From: Westiellopsis prolifica IICB1
Lineage (GTDB): Bacteria; Cyanobacteriota; Cyanobacteriia; Cyanobacteriales; Nostocaceae
NCBI RefSeq assembly: GCF_004323185.1
Contig: NZ_NAPS01000002.1
Location: 1,578,477 to 1,642,476 of the forward strand
Reading direction: 5' to 3'
DNA: 64,000 nucleotides
Each line of letters opens with the position of its first letter. Within the stretch, counting starts at the first letter, position 1. Below the pieces are notes generated by a model that saw nothing but the letters and a program-made list of their open reading frames with translations, ran no database searches and had not been told where the DNA came from. Below are positions 8,977-23,135 of this stretch, piece after piece. Position numbers and translations under genes: made by a program.

Positions 8977-9462
8977 CTACGCCAAAGCACCGACGACGTA
9001 ATCGAAGTAAGCGCCAGCTTCAGCAGCGTCTTCAGCAGACAGCAAAGAAGCAGCAACGTTTTTCAAGCCACCAACACCAGCAGCAACAGCATCGATAGGT
9101 GTTCCGAGAGACTTGTACATTTCACGGACGCCGACAATACCGATTTCTTCGATCGGAGTAACGTCACCAGCAACTACACCGTAGGTAACGAGACGGAGGT
9201 AATAGTCTAAGTCACGCAGACAGGTAGCAGTCAATTCTGTACCGTAAGCGTTACCACCGGGAGAAACAACATCAGGGCGCTTTTGGAACAGTTGATCACC
9301 AGCTTGCTTAACAATCCGTTCGCGATTGTCTGTTAGGACTTGAGCAATGCGAAGGCGGCGATCGCCACCTGCAACAAAGCTCTTGATCCGATCCAATTCG
9401 CCAGGGCTGAGGTAGCGAGCTTCTGCGTCAGCATTCACGATAGCTTTCGTGACGATACTCAT
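8977..9462 (-). CDS. apcA: Allophycocyanin alpha subunit
   Basis: 161 residues. Partner of ApcB in the allophycocyanin (alpha-beta)3 trimers. The chromophore cysteine is Cys81 in [13 protein letters not shown]. The ATG start gives the standard [18 protein letters not shown] beginning. First gene of apcA-apcB-apcC; a 496-bp gap separates it from apcE upstream, so apcABC very likely has its own strong promoter there, as known for other cyanobacteria. Confidence 0.97.
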   Translation of the reverse strand: MSIVTKAIVNADAEARYLSPGELDRIKSFVAGGDRRLRIAQVLTDNRERIVKQAGDQLFQKRPDVVSPGGNAYGTELTATCLRDLDYYLRLVTYGVVAGDVTPIEEIGIVGVREMYKSLGTPIDAVAAGVGGLKNVAASLLSAEDAAEAGAYFDYVVGALA

Positions 9463-9815
9463 TAATGGATTCCTCCAGTACTAATGAAACCAGAATTTTA
9501 GATTACACTGGTGCGACTTTACGCGTTGGTAGTAGCTTTGTTTTCTCGTTTTGCCAGGTTTAGTAATCCCATGAATACTGAAACTGTTTAATTTCGAGTT
9601 TGCCTGAGTCATCACACATACTCAAGCTTTGAAACTTAGCTACCTCCCGGATTTATTTTCGGGCATTATGTTGAGCATATATGACTCGTCTTAACAGTTT
9701 GTAACATTCCTTTTCATGTTTGCTTCGATTTTCACAATCTGAAAACAATGTTACGAAAGATTGCTTTAGCTCTCCACGCTTTGGAAAACGTAAGCTCATA
9801 CCACTTTATTGGGCA
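9463..9815. promoter_or_regulatory. apcA upstream region
   Basis: The gap between apcE and apcA, upstream of apcA on the minus strand. Highly expressed apcA is known to start from promoters in this gap in other species. I could not fix the -10/-35 boxes by eye. Confidence 0.4.
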
Positions 9816-9955
9816 TGGGGCATGTGGCATGGGGCATGGGGCATGGGGCATGGGACATTGGGCATTGGAAAGAGACTTGTGAAATAATTCCCCTTCCATT
9901 CCCAATCCCTGATCCCCAATCCCCGATCCCCAATTCCCGATCCCCTCAAGAGTAG
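9816..9955. repeat. G-run/C-run fold-back repeat, copy 2
   Basis: GGGCATGGGGCAT-type units, then the core AGAGACTTGTGAAATAATTC, then a C-rich arm that ends just before the apcE stop codon. It sits between apcE and the apcA promoter region and may end the apcE transcript. Confidence 0.7.
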
Positions 9956-9958
9956 AAC

Positions 9959-13687
<3,729 letters not shown>

Positions 13688-14215
13688 TTATAAGGAAAAT
13701 GCCGCAGCAATAGGCAGAAAAAGGGTGACGGTAGTTCCTTGTCTTAGCTTACTTTCAATCTGTAGGCTACCTCCTTGCATCTGACAAACTTGGTGGGCGA
13801 TCGCCAACCCCAAACCTAATCCACCCCTTGGCCGAGCATTATCCCCCCGGTAAAAGCGCTCTGTAACTTGGCCCAACATGTTAGGTGTCATACCCTGCCC
13901 AAAGTCCTGCACTTGCAAGGGAAGGTAGTTATGTTCGTTTTTTTGCACAGGCGGGAGGATAGAAACATCGATGAAATTAGTATTGGGGGAGTACTTGATG
14001 GCGTTGTCAAGCAAATTAAGAATGACTTGTCCGGTCAGTTCCGGATCAACCCAGATTGTGATTATAGGGGTAGCGACAGATAACTTTAGCTCTATACCTG
14101 CTTGCATCGCAGAGGGCTGCATCCGGAAAATACATTCTTGAGCGATCGCCACTGCGGAAACTGCTTGGGGCTGAATTTGGAGTTGACCTGCATGGATTGG
14201 ATTTGCTTGTTCTGG
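13688..14215 (-). pseudogene. Sensor histidine kinase remnant (ATPase domain only)
   Basis: Only the C-terminal catalytic domain of a two-component kinase remains. The N box NLLDNAIKYS, G1 box DFGQGM and G2 box GGLGLGLAIAHQV are intact, ending with FLPIAAAF. A GTG at 14152 would give 154 residues, but the frame stays open upstream (reading ANPIHAGQLQIQPQAVSAV) to a TAG near 14218. The dimerisation/phospho-acceptor histidine region and any sensor domain are missing. I read it as the 3' end of a gene cut by a deletion whose break point lies near 14200-14220, next to another fragment on the opposite strand. It could still be translated but could not autophosphorylate in the usual way. Confidence 0.7.
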
Positions 14216-14457
14216 GACTAACGCCTAATCAGGAGTATGGATTGTATCTCGTAGGTAATGAGCCGCCAGAAATGATTACTGCTTTACGCACCGATGCTAA
14301 GGGAAACGGAATGGGACAAGCCACTGGAACACTAAAGGAACGACTTTTGTCTTCAATTTCCTCAAAAGCAAAGTTATCCCAGTTGGTAGTTGCACCCAGA
14401 AATGCTCAAAATCCTGTTAAGGAAGCAGTCTTGGTTGTACTTGAGCCTTGCTGTTAA
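14197..14457 (+). pseudogene. 3' fragment of an unidentified gene
   Basis: An 86-codon frame opening with TTG and reading LVLGLTPNQEYGLYLVG, a hydrophobic pattern like a beta-sandwich domain, then FTDAKGNG-like and VVAPRNAQNP-like segments. It has no credible start, and its 5' side abuts the truncated kinase, so it looks like the tail of a gene whose front was deleted. Its last 41 bp overlap the 3' end of comB on the other strand. I do not recognise the family. Confidence 0.35.
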
Positions 14458-15172
14458 TATAGGCATTTTCAGTAAACAAAGGTACACAATCGCTCACATT
14501 TAAAGCGGCGGCAATTTCTACATCTGATTCAAACCCACGAGCAATTAACTCTTTTCCAGAACTAGATTTTTTGAAATACGCCAACAAATTTTTGTTAACA
14601 GCATGAAAAGCAGACACAGCAATTTCTGCTTCTGGTGAAAAACTACCATGTAAATAGCTAAGAATTGCCCCAGCACCAATCAAATCTTCACATGCAGGTC
14701 GTAAAGTCCCATCTTCCCATCTTTCGCCTGCGGGAATAACTGCGATTTTGGAACCATATTTTTGAGCAAATTCCGCCACAGCTTGGTAATTTCGCAAGCA
14801 ACCAGCTAAAGTTGGTGTTTTCCCAGTTTGCAAAGTCAGGGAAGAACCATTGGGTGATGGTAAAACCAGTTTAGTTTTTGCTGGGATTTTAGTTAGTGAT
14901 GTGGGTGAGAGAGAATAGCTGTTTTTGGAAGTGCGATCGCCTGCCAATTCTGCCTCTAAAGACTTAGCATAATCAAGGGCTGATTTATTTTTCCATTGGT
15001 AGGGAAAAATTATCGCACCGTTGCTAGTGGCAATTTCCACAGAGGTCGAAAAAGACAAAACATCAACTACCACAATCACATCGCTAATGGGAGCAAGTTG
15101 AGTGATACCACGATCTCCCCATTCGCAGCGCAGGTCAAATTCCGATTGGTTAAAGATCATACTTTTTGCCAT
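14417..15172 (-). CDS. comB: Probable 2-phosphosulfolactate phosphatase (ComB family)
   Basis: 251 residues. ComB hydrolyses 2-phosphosulfolactate; in methanogens this leads to coenzyme M, while the cyanobacterial role is not settled. The family blocks VVVDVLSFSTSVEIA near residues 34-48, LPSPNGSSLTL, the later VIPAGERWEDGTLRPACEDLIGAGAI-type region and the C-terminal FESDVEIAAALNVSDCVP are all present. ATG start. The C-terminal dozen residues after TENAYIN are unusual and overlap the opposite-strand fragment, so the 3' end may have been altered by a rearrangement. It is divergent from the methyltransferase, 31 bp away. Confidence 0.85.
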   Translation of the reverse strand: MAKSMIFNQSEFDLRCEWGDRGITQLAPISDVIVVVDVLSFSTSVEIATSNGAIIFPYQWKNKSALDYAKSLEAELAGDRTSKNSYSLSPTSLTKIPAKTKLVLPSPNGSSLTLQTGKTPTLAGCLRNYQAVAEFAQKYGSKIAVIPAGERWEDGTLRPACEDLIGAGAILSYLHGSFSPEAEIAVSAFHAVNKNLLAYFKKSSSGKELIARGFESDVEIAAALNVSDCVPLFTENAYINSKAQVQPRLLP

Positions 15173-15203
15173 AAACTCAAAAATACTGCCATGAAAGCTT
15201 GTT

Positions 15204-16388
15204 ATGTCCGACTCCCAAACTGTTAGTACTGCTGTTGCTAAACTCTACGATACCTATCCTTTTCCGCCAGAACCATTGCTGGATGAACCACCCCCCGGCT
15301 ACAATTGGCGCTGGAATTGGTTAGCAGCCTACAATTTTTGTACTGGGCAAAAACCCCAAAAACAAGACATCCGGATTTTAGATGCTGGTTGTGGGACAGG
15401 AGTAGGAACAGAGTATTTAGTTCACCTTAATCCTCATGCTTCTGTAGTCGGAATTGACCTGAGTGCAGGTGCATTGGAGGTTGCTAAGGAACGCTGTCAA
15501 CGTTCCGGTGCAAACCGCGTCGAATTTCATCACCTTAGCCTTTACGACGTGGCACAACTTCCGGGTGAGTTTGATTTAATTAATTGTGTAGGGGTACTGC
15601 ATCACTTAGGCGACCCAATTCGCGGTATTCAAGCCTTGTCCAAGAAATTAGCCCCAGGTGGCTTAATGCACATTTTTGTTTATGGAGAGTTGGGACGCTG
15701 GGAAATTCAACTCATGCAAAAAGCGATCGCTCTGATCCAAGGTGAGCAACGCGGTGATTATCGCGATGGGGTCCAAGTTGGGCGACAAATATTTGCATCG
15801 CTATCAGAAAAAAACAGAATTGTCAAGAAAGAAAAAGAGCGTTGGTCTTTAGAAAATCAGCGAGATGAATGCTTTGCTGACATGTATGTCCATCCCCAAG
15901 AAATTGATTACAATATAGACACGCTGTTTGAACTCATCGACGCTTCCGGATTAGAGTTTATCGGCTTCTCAAATCCTGGTTTCTGGCAATTAGACCGACT
16001 TTTGGCTAAAGCGCCGGAATTGATGGTAAGGGCAGGTGAGTTAAGCGATCGCCAGCGTTACCGTCTAATAGAATTATTAGACCCAGAAGTCGCCCACTAC
16101 GAATTTTTTCTTGGTCGTCTACCCATCACCAAAGCCGACTGGTCAAGCGATGAAGCTTTAATGACAGCGATAGCTGAACGTAATCCCTGTATAGATGGTT
16201 TTCCGAGCCAGTGTGTATTCAATTACGATTACCAGATAATACATTTGTCGGCAGCCGAATTAGAATTTCTGCAAGCCTGCGAGGGGAAGAAAACAGTAGC
16301 AGAAATTTTGCGGGAGAATGTACAGCTAGAGTTAAAGCAAGTGCGATCGCTCCTAAATCAGCAATTGATGATGTTAACACCAAGCTGA
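15204..16388 (+). CDS. Class I SAM-dependent methyltransferase
   Basis: 394 residues. The N-terminal half is a Rossmann-fold methyltransferase: motif I ILDAGCGTG at residues 58-66, an acidic SAM-binding residue in VVGIDLS, and a motif VLHHL near residue 132. The N-terminal stretch YDTYPFPPEPLLDEPPPGYN is typical of a cyanobacterial subgroup. The C-terminal half (about 260-394) is a separate domain, possibly a winged-helix/presqualene-type extension. Substrate unknown. It is divergent from comB with a very short shared promoter region and is followed by a fold-back repeat. Confidence 0.85.
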   Translation: MSDSQTVSTAVAKLYDTYPFPPEPLLDEPPPGYNWRWNWLAAYNFCTGQKPQKQDIRILDAGCGTGVGTEYLVHLNPHASVVGIDLSAGALEVAKERCQRSGANRVEFHHLSLYDVAQLPGEFDLINCVGVLHHLGDPIRGIQALSKKLAPGGLMHIFVYGELGRWEIQLMQKAIALIQGEQRGDYRDGVQVGRQIFASLSEKNRIVKKEKERWSLENQRDECFADMYVHPQEIDYNIDTLFELIDASGLEFIGFSNPGFWQLDRLLAKAPELMVRAGELSDRQRYRLIELLDPEVAHYEFFLGRLPITKADWSSDEALMTAIAERNPCIDGFPSQCVFNYDYQIIHLSAAELEFLQACEGKKTVAEILRENVQLELKQVRSLLNQQLMMLTPS

Positions 16389-16393
16389 AAAAT

Positions 16394-16550
16394 CAAGGAT
16401 CGGGGAAAAGGGATCGGGGATCGGGGATCGGGGATCAGGAAATATGTGGGAATTATGGACAGCTAATTTCCTTATTCCCCAATCCCTATTCCCCGATCTC
16501 TTTTCCCCAATCCCCGATCCCCGATCCCTTTTCCCCGATCCCCAATGACT
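16394..16550. repeat. G-run/C-run fold-back repeat, copy 3
   Basis: GGGGATCGGGGATC units, a short AT-rich centre (about 16440-16475), then CCCCAATCCC units. It lies between the methyltransferase stop and the atp operon and may insulate the two. Confidence 0.7.
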
Positions 16551-16651
16551 AAGTTAATTGTTTTTTTCTAAAGTATTGTTACCTCAGCGTGATATGATTT
16601 AGCTGGCTGAATGTGCAGTCAACATAATTAGCTGTACTGGTTTCAAGTCCC

Positions 16652-17110
16652 GTGAGCTTGTCTGATCAATCAACTGATCCCACACCGACAACACAACAAG
16701 ATTCAAGCCCTGGTTTTGAGGACACAGAACCAGTAGACTCTATGAAAGAGTTTTATCAACTCTACCAGGAGTTTTTGCTAATCACGCTTGTCTTGACGGG
16801 GATTGTTTTTATCTCTGTGTGGATTTTTTATTCCCTAAATATTGCCCTTAATTATCTTCTTGGGGCATTTACGGGTATGCTTTACATGAGGATGTTGGCA
16901 AAAGATGTTGAGCGCTTAGGCCCACAAAAACGGCAACTGAATAAAAATCGGTTCGCCCTGTTAGTAGTAATAATTCTGCTGGCATCTCGGTGGAATGAAC
17001 TGCAAATTTTGCCCATATTTTTGGGATTTTTGACATATAAAGCCACGCTCATTTTCTATGTAGTTAGAGAAGCTTTTATCTCTGGCTTGCCAAATATTCC
17101 AAAACCTTAA
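16652..17110 (+). CDS. atpI: ATP synthase assembly protein I
   Basis: 152 residues, start GTG. First gene of the atp operon; this small membrane protein helps assemble the c-ring and is not part of the final enzyme. Four hydrophobic segments follow a hydrophilic 35-residue N-terminus. The sequence [17 protein letters not shown] is typical of cyanobacterial Atp1. The GTG start gives MSLSDQ; a later ATG at [11 protein letters not shown] would remove the polar leader, so the GTG is preferred but not certain. Confidence 0.85.
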   Translation: MSLSDQSTDPTPTTQQDSSPGFEDTEPVDSMKEFYQLYQEFLLITLVLTGIVFISVWIFYSLNIALNYLLGAFTGMLYMRMLAKDVERLGPQKRQLNKNRFALLVVIILLASRWNELQILPIFLGFLTYKATLIFYVVREAFISGLPNIPKP

Positions 17111-17209
17111 CAAGGCTTAATGTGAGTTTGCCTTCAAGTAAATCCACACCAGGCTTCTAGTTCTTTTTCTCCAGCTTAAGATTGGAGAATTAGTTGATTT
17201 GGGAAGAAA

Positions 17210-17965
17210 ATGCTCCATCTCCTGAACTTCTTCAATTCTGTTACTCTTGCCGAATTAGAAGTAGGAAATCATTTCTACTGGCAATTGGGTAATCTCAAAG
17301 TACATGGACAAGTTTTTCTTACCTCTTGGTTCGTGATTGCTATTTTAGTAGTGGCTTCAATAGCCGCTACTCGCAATGCCCAAAGAATTCCCAGTGGCAT
17401 ACAGAATTTTATGGAATATGCCCTGGAATTTATTCGGGATTTGACGAAAAACCAACTAGGTGAGAAAGAATATCGTCCTTGGGTGCCTTTTATCGGCACA
17501 CTGTTCCTGTTTATCTTTGTATCCAATTGGTCGGGCGCTTTAATTCCTTGGAAGCTCATCAAACTCCCATCTGGCGAATTAGCAGCTCCGACGAATGACA
17601 TCAATACGACAGTAGCACTGGCGTTATTGACTTCTTTAGCTTACTTTTACGCAGGTTTTAGCAAACGCGGTTTGGGTTACTTTAAGAAGTATATCGAGCC
17701 AACGCCGGTTCTATTACCAATCGCGATTCTAGAAGATTTCACCAAACCTCTTTCCCTAAGCTTCCGTCTTTTTGGCAACATTTTGGCGGATGAATTAGTG
17801 GTGGCGGTACTAGTTCTATTAGTCCCTCTATTTGTTCCTCTTCCTGTAATGGCTCTTGGCTTGTTTACTAGCGCCATTCAAGCCCTGGTTTTTGCTACCC
17901 TTGCAGGGGCTTATATTCACGAGGCCATGGAGGGACATGGTGATGAAGGACATGAGGAACATTAG
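17210..17965 (+). CDS. atpB: ATP synthase subunit a
   Basis: 251 residues, also called atpI in cyanobacterial literature. The membrane stator subunit that provides the proton half-channels next to the c-ring. Five to six membrane helices. The essential arginine is in [19 protein letters not shown], and the C-terminal [15 protein letters not shown] carries the conserved glutamate/histidine. 99 bp after atpI in the operon. Confidence 0.95.
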   Translation: MLHLLNFFNSVTLAELEVGNHFYWQLGNLKVHGQVFLTSWFVIAILVVASIAATRNAQRIPSGIQNFMEYALEFIRDLTKNQLGEKEYRPWVPFIGTLFLFIFVSNWSGALIPWKLIKLPSGELAAPTNDINTTVALALLTSLAYFYAGFSKRGLGYFKKYIEPTPVLLPIAILEDFTKPLSLSFRLFGNILADELVVAVLVLLVPLFVPLPVMALGLFTSAIQALVFATLAGAYIHEAMEGHGDEGHEEH

Positions 17966-18027
17966 AGTCCTCAGTTGATGTAGTTTTAGATTTTGTCACT
18001 GGATATTTGATTCAGTAACAAATCTAA

Positions 18028-18324
<297 letters not shown>

Positions 18325-18554
18325 AATCTCCAAAACTTTTTCTTTTGAGAGACGTGATGACTCATAGCAATTTTGGATTTTAGATTTGAGATTTTGGATT
18401 AAAAGCTTTTCCAAGAAGGCTGTTTAATTCGTTTCAAAATAATCCTAATTATCCTCATTTGGTATCACGTCTCTGAGACAGGATTTAACCTTCATTAAAG
18501 GTAAATCAAAATTGCTAGCCACAAAAACTGCTGTTACAGCCAAAGAGGAGAGAA
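18325..18554. repeat. Heptad repeat inside the atp operon (atpE-atpF2 gap)
   Basis: The 230-bp gap inside the operon carries the heptad repeat ATTTTGGATTTTAGATTTG at 18370-18400. The repeat is transcribed with the operon. Short pairs such as GTGATGACTCA and TATCACGTCTC suggest possible RNA folding. Confidence 0.6.
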
Positions 18555-18986
18555 ATGTTTGATTTCGATGCTACCTTGCCCTTAATGGCATTGCAGTTCC
18601 TGCTGTTGGCAGCTGTTTTAAATGTGATTTTCTACAAGCCATTGACCAAGGTACTAGACGATCGCGATAATTACATCCGAACGAATAACCTTGAAGCTCG
18701 CGAACGCTTGGCTAAAGCCGAGCGATTGACCAAGGAATATGAGCAACAGCTAGCAGAAGCACGTAGGCAATCTCAAAATGTCATTGCCCAAGCTCAGACT
18801 GAAGCTCAAAAAATTACTGCCGAGAAAATCGCTGAAGCCCAAAAAGAAGCTCAGGCGCAACGAGAACAAGTGGCTCAAGAAATAGAACAGCAAAAGCAGG
18901 AAGCTTTACGTTCCTTGGAGCAACAGGTAGATGCCTTCAGCAGGCAGATTCTGGAAAAACTCTTGGGACCTTCTTTAGTCAAATAG
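18555..18986 (+). CDS. atpF2: ATP synthase subunit b'
   Basis: 143 residues, also called atpG. One N-terminal membrane helix (about residues 8-26), then a long charged coiled coil, as expected for the peripheral stalk. The second b-type subunit is found in photosynthetic organisms. A strong GAGGAGAGAA ribosome site precedes the ATG. Confidence 0.95.
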   Translation: MFDFDATLPLMALQFLLLAAVLNVIFYKPLTKVLDDRDNYIRTNNLEARERLAKAERLTKEYEQQLAEARRQSQNVIAQAQTEAQKITAEKIAEAQKEAQAQREQVAQEIEQQKQEALRSLEQQVDAFSRQILEKLLGPSLVK

Positions 18987-19149
18987 TCAAAAATAGTGAC
19001 TGTTGATAGCTCACAACATCGGTTCCAAAAAGTATTTGCGCTGCGGGGCATTCGTCCGGTGAGCGCTGAATTAAGTGTCACGTATTGACACTTTTTTCCT
19101 TTAGGGAAAGTTCTAACTTACGATTCGCAAGGGAGCAGCGCAGTTGTAG

Positions 19150-19698
19150 ATGGGTATTGTAGGAACAGTCTTATTATTAGCCACAGAGGCGGCAGCAGAA
19201 GCAGAATCGCCAGGCGGTTTTGGTCTAGACTTCAACATTCTTGAAACCAATATAATTAACCTGGCAATTCTAGTTGGTGTTTTATTTTACTTTGGGCGTA
19301 AAGTTATCAGTAACACCCTCAGCGAGCGACGCTCAAATATTGAAACTGCAATTCGGGAAGCTGAAGAGCGTGCTAAAGAAGCAGCAGCCCAACTTTCCGA
19401 CGTGCAACAAAATTTGACCCAGGCACAAGCAGAAGCGCAACAAATCCGCAAAGCTGCCGAAGAAAATGCTCGTTCAGCTCGTGAAGCAATTTTGGCACGG
19501 GCGGCAGAGGAAGTGGAACGAATGAAAGAAACTGCTGCCCGCGATTTAGACACAGAAAGAGAGCGAGCCTTTGCCGAACTGCGGCAACGGGTAGTAGCCA
19601 TGGCATTGCAAAAAGCCGAATCGGAACTCCGCAGTGGAATTGGCGACGATGCTCAACAAGCATTGATTGATCGTAGTATCGCGCTACTGGGAGGCTAG
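19150..19698 (+). CDS. atpF: ATP synthase subunit b
   Basis: 182 residues. N-terminal extension with [19 protein letters not shown], one membrane helix, then a coiled coil rich in Ala, Glu and Arg. Pairs with b' to form the stator stalk. It ends 2 bp before the delta subunit start, so translation is probably coupled. Confidence 0.95.
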   Translation: MGIVGTVLLLATEAAAEAESPGGFGLDFNILETNIINLAILVGVLFYFGRKVISNTLSERRSNIETAIREAEERAKEAAAQLSDVQQNLTQAQAEAQQIRKAAEENARSAREAILARAAEEVERMKETAARDLDTERERAFAELRQRVVAMALQKAESELRSGIGDDAQQALIDRSIALLGG

Positions 19699-19700
19699 AA

Positions 19701-20255
19701 ATGACAAGCAATGCAGGATTATCAGAAGTAGCCCTGCCTTATGCAGAGGCTTTAATGTCGGTAGCGCAATCAAATAATTTGACAGAAGAGTTCGGCGAAG
19801 ACATTCGTGCTTTGCTGAACTTGTTGTCTAACAGTGAGGAACTACAACAGTTTCTCAATAACCCATTTATCCAGACAGAGGATAGAAAAGCAGTTCTCAA
19901 CCGGATTTTGGGTGAAGGTGCTAACACTTACTTCCGTAATTTTTTAATGCTGTTGGTAGATAGACGACGCATTATGTTATTGGAAGATGTTTGCCGACAA
20001 TATTTAGCACTGTTGCGGCAACTCAAACAAACAGTGTTAGCAGAAGTAGTTTCTGCTGTTCCTCTGAGCGAAGACCAGTCCGCAGCAGTCAGACAAAAGG
20101 TTATCGCCATGACCAATGCTCGCGAAGTAGAGCTGGAAACCAGAATCGACCCTGACATTATTGGTGGTGTCATTATTAAAGTAGGTTCTCAGGTAATTGA
20201 CGCTAGTTTGCGGGGTCAACTGCGTCGCCTGTCTTTGCGCTTAACGAGCGCCTAA
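19701..20255 (+). CDS. atpH: ATP synthase delta subunit
   Basis: 184 residues, also called atpD. Connects the stalk to the top of F1. N-terminal helical domain with AEALMSVAQSNN, and the C-terminal conserved IDPDIIGGVIIKVGSQVIDASLRGQL. Its ATG lies 2 bp after the atpF stop. Confidence 0.95.
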   Translation: MTSNAGLSEVALPYAEALMSVAQSNNLTEEFGEDIRALLNLLSNSEELQQFLNNPFIQTEDRKAVLNRILGEGANTYFRNFLMLLVDRRRIMLLEDVCRQYLALLRQLKQTVLAEVVSAVPLSEDQSAAVRQKVIAMTNAREVELETRIDPDIIGGVIIKVGSQVIDASLRGQLRRLSLRLTSA

Positions 20256-20429
20256 ACTAATTTTGGATTACCCTGCGGGAAGCCGCAGAAGCGTCTATGG
20301 ATTTTGGATTTTGGATTGGTGATTTTTAGTAGTTATTTGTTGGTTAAAGAAAACGATCATTAACTACTAACTCTAAAACCTAAAATTCTTCTTCACTCCT
20401 GTTGTCTCACCAAAAAGCAAGATAGACAA
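20256..20429. repeat. Repeat-bearing gap between atpH and atpA
   Basis: Contains CCCTGCGGGAAGCCGCAG, a short inverted repeat, followed by the heptad ATTTTGG. Transcribed within the operon. Confidence 0.5.
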
Positions 20430-21950
20430 ATGGCAATTAGCATCAGACCTGACGAAATTAGCAGCATTATTCAGCAACAAATCGAGCAATACGACCAACA
20501 AGTCAAAGTTGCTAACGTTGGTACAGTTCTTAGTATCGGTGATGGTATTTCCCGTGTTTATGGTCTAGAAAAGGCCATGGCTGGGGAATTGTTAGAATTT
20601 GAAGATGGTACAGTCGGCATCGCCCTCAACTTAGAAGAAGACAATGTTGGTGCGGTGTTGATGGGTGAAGGTCACTCAATTCAAGAAGGTAGCACCGTCA
20701 CCGCTACCGGTAAAATCGCTCAGATTCCTGTAGGGGAAGACTTGGTTGGACGCGTAGTTGATGCTTTGGGTCGGGCAATTGATGGTAAAGGTGAAATCAA
20801 GACATCAGAAAGCCGTTTACTTGAATCTCCTGCACCTGGTATTGTTGCTCGTCGCTCAGTACACGAACCGATGCAAACTGGAATCACCGCTATCGACGCG
20901 ATGATTCCCATCGGTCGCGGTCAACGGGAATTGATTATTGGCGACCGTCAGACTGGAAAAACAGCGATCGCAATTGACACGATCATCAACCAAAAAGAAG
21001 AAGATGTAATTTGTGTTTACGTAGCGATCGGTCAAAAAGCTTCTACTGTTGCCAACGTTGTCCAGACTCTGCAAGAGAAAGGCGCACTAGATTACACCGT
21101 CGTTGTTGCTGCTAATGCCAGTGAACCCGCATCTCTACAATACCTGGCTCCTTATACTGGGGCGTCAATTGCTGAGTACTTCATGTACAAGGGCAAAGCT
21201 ACCCTAGTAATTTACGATGACCTCTCCAAACAAGCCGCAGCTTATCGGCAAATGTCCTTGCTGTTGCGTCGTCCACCCGGACGGGAAGCTTATCCTGGAG
21301 ACGTATTTTACCTCCACTCCCGCTTGTTGGAACGAGCAGCAAAACTAAGTGACGAATTGGGTAAAGGTAGCATGACCGCCCTCCCAATCATCGAAACTCA
21401 AGCCGGTGACGTATCTGCTTACATTCCCACCAATGTGATTTCGATCACTGACGGTCAGATCTTCTTATCTTCTGACTTGTTCAACGCTGGTATTCGTCCG
21501 GCTATTAACCCTGGTATTTCCGTATCCCGTGTGGGTTCTGCGGCTCAAACCAAGGCAATGAAGAAAGTTGCTGGTAAGTTGAAGCTAGAATTGGCTCAAT
21601 TTGACGAATTACAAGCTTTCTCTCAATTTGCTTCTGACCTTGATAAAACCACTCAAGACCAGTTGGCACGAGGTCAGCGTTTACGGGAACTCCTCAAACA
21701 GCCCCAAAACTCGCCCTTATCAGTGTACGAGCAAGTAGCCATTCTCTATGCTGGTCTAAATGGTTATTTAGACGACATTCCTACCGATAAAGTTACTACC
21801 TTCGCTAAGGGTCTGCGGGAATACCTCAAGACCAGCAAACCTCAGTACGTCCAAGGTGTACAAACACAAAAAGCACTAGGTGACAACGAAGAAGCAGCTT
21901 TAAAAGAAGCGATCAACGAATACAAGAAGACCTTCTTGGCAACAGCATAA
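20430..21950 (+). CDS. atpA: ATP synthase alpha subunit
   Basis: 506 residues. Non-catalytic nucleotide-binding subunit of F1. The P-loop GDRQTGKT is at residues 171-178; the family signature [14 protein letters not shown] is intact. Full length with the standard start [14 protein letters not shown]. The catalytic beta and epsilon genes are not in this operon, as usual in cyanobacteria, where they form a separate operon. Confidence 0.98.
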   Translation: MAISIRPDEISSIIQQQIEQYDQQVKVANVGTVLSIGDGISRVYGLEKAMAGELLEFEDGTVGIALNLEEDNVGAVLMGEGHSIQEGSTVTATGKIAQIPVGEDLVGRVVDALGRAIDGKGEIKTSESRLLESPAPGIVARRSVHEPMQTGITAIDAMIPIGRGQRELIIGDRQTGKTAIAIDTIINQKEEDVICVYVAIGQKASTVANVVQTLQEKGALDYTVVVAANASEPASLQYLAPYTGASIAEYFMYKGKATLVIYDDLSKQAAAYRQMSLLLRRPPGREAYPGDVFYLHSRLLERAAKLSDELGKGSMTALPIIETQAGDVSAYIPTNVISITDGQIFLSSDLFNAGIRPAINPGISVSRVGSAAQTKAMKKVAGKLKLELAQFDELQAFSQFASDLDKTTQDQLARGQRLRELLKQPQNSPLSVYEQVAILYAGLNGYLDDIPTDKVTTFAKGLREYLKTSKPQYVQGVQTQKALGDNEEAALKEAINEYKKTFLATA

Positions 21951-21951
21951 G

Positions 21952-22018
21952 TAGTCAAGAGTCAAGAGTCCAGGGTCAAGAGTCAAGACTCTTAACTCTG
22001 GACTCTGGACTTTTGACC
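21952..22018. repeat. Fold-back element between atpA and the gamma gene
   Basis: GTCAAGAGTCCAG and CTGGACTTTTGAC, with inner AGAGTC/GACTCT pairs, make a long imperfect hairpin inside the atp transcript. It could influence RNA processing or partial termination. A similar GTCAAxAGT motif recurs at 49933-49993. Confidence 0.6.
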
Positions 22019-22045
22019 ATTGAGTAATGACTAAGGACAAAGATT

Positions 22046-22993
22046 ATGGCTAATCTCAAAGCAATACGCGATCGCATTCAATCGGTAAAAAATACCAAAA
22101 AAATTACAGAAGCCATGCGGCTGGTGGCTGCTGCAAGGGTACGTCGCGCCCAAGAGCAGGTATTAGCCACCCGCCCCTTCGCTGATCGTCTAGCCCAGGT
22201 ACTCTACGGTTTACAAGCTCGTTTGCAGTTTGAAGACGCTAACTCGCCTTTGTTGAGAAAACGGGAAGTTAAATCAGTAGGACTATTGGTTGTCTCAGGC
22301 GATCGCGGTCTTTGTGGCGGTTACAACACCAATGTCATCAAGCGCGCGGAAAATCGGATCAAGGAACTCAAAGCAGAAGGTATCAATTATAAATTAGTAC
22401 TGGTAGGACGAAAAGCTACACAGTACTTCCAACGTCGTGATCAACCAATTGATGCAACCTACACTGGTTTAGAACAAATCCCGACCGCAGGAGAAGCTTC
22501 TAATATTGCCAATGAGTTGCTTTCCCTATTTTTATCAGAAAGCGTAGATCGTGTCGAATTGATTTACACTCGCTTTGTGTCTCTGGTTAGTTCTCGACCT
22601 GTAGTGCAAACTTTGCTTCCCCTTGATACCCAAGGTTTAGAAACCGCTGATGACGAAATCTTTCGTTTGACTACTCGTGGTGGTCGATTTGAAGTTGAAC
22701 GACAAAAAGTAACTACCCAAACTCGCGCTTTACCTCGCGACATGATCTTCGAGCAAGATCCAGCACAAATTTTGGATTCTTTGCTGTCTCTGTATCTTAC
22801 CAACCAACTGTTACGGGCATTACAAGAATCCTCAGCTAGCGAACTAGCCGCCCGTATGACAGCGATGAGCAATGCTAGCGATAATGCTGGTGAATTGATT
22901 AACACTCTGACTCTGTCTTACAACAAAGCACGGCAAGCCGCAATTACTCAAGAAATTCTTGAGGTTGTAGGTGGCGCTCAAGCACTGACCTAA
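22046..22993 (+). CDS. atpG: ATP synthase gamma subunit
   Basis: 315 residues, also called atpC. Central rotor shaft of F1. N-terminal [24 protein letters not shown] and the C-terminal [19 protein letters not shown] are the hallmark ends. The cyanobacterial insertion lies near residues 195-235 ([19 protein letters not shown]) and lacks the two cysteines of the chloroplast redox switch. Last gene of the operon. Confidence 0.97.
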   Translation: MANLKAIRDRIQSVKNTKKITEAMRLVAAARVRRAQEQVLATRPFADRLAQVLYGLQARLQFEDANSPLLRKREVKSVGLLVVSGDRGLCGGYNTNVIKRAENRIKELKAEGINYKLVLVGRKATQYFQRRDQPIDATYTGLEQIPTAGEASNIANELLSLFLSESVDRVELIYTRFVSLVSSRPVVQTLLPLDTQGLETADDEIFRLTTRGGRFEVERQKVTTQTRALPRDMIFEQDPAQILDSLLSLYLTNQLLRALQESSASELAARMTAMSNASDNAGELINTLTLSYNKARQAAITQEILEVVGGAQALT

Positions 22994-22997
22994 AAAA

Positions 22998-23085
22998 AGA
23001 TTTTAGATTTTAGATTTTAGATTTGAGATTGGAATTAGCACAGAATTTTCAATCCAAAATCAAAAATCCGAAATCTAAAATTTTG
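22998..23085. repeat. Inverted heptad-repeat pair after the atp operon
   Basis: GATTTTAGATTTTAGATTT at 22998-23031 is followed by its inverse (AAAATCAAAAATCCGAAATC) at 23055-23085. The arms could form a large hairpin and end the atp transcript. Confidence 0.6.
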
Positions 23086-23110
23086 AGTCGCAAATTGAAA
23101 AACTTCCCAT

Positions 23111-23116
23111 TATAAT
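23111..23116 (+). promoter_or_regulatory. -10 box of ssrA
   Basis: A perfect TATAAT lies 20 bp before the mature tmRNA end. No well-spaced -35 box was found (TTGAGT at 23083 is too far, TTGAAA at 23095 too near). Confidence 0.45.
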
Positions 23117-23135
23117 AAGAGTATAGAATACTCAT

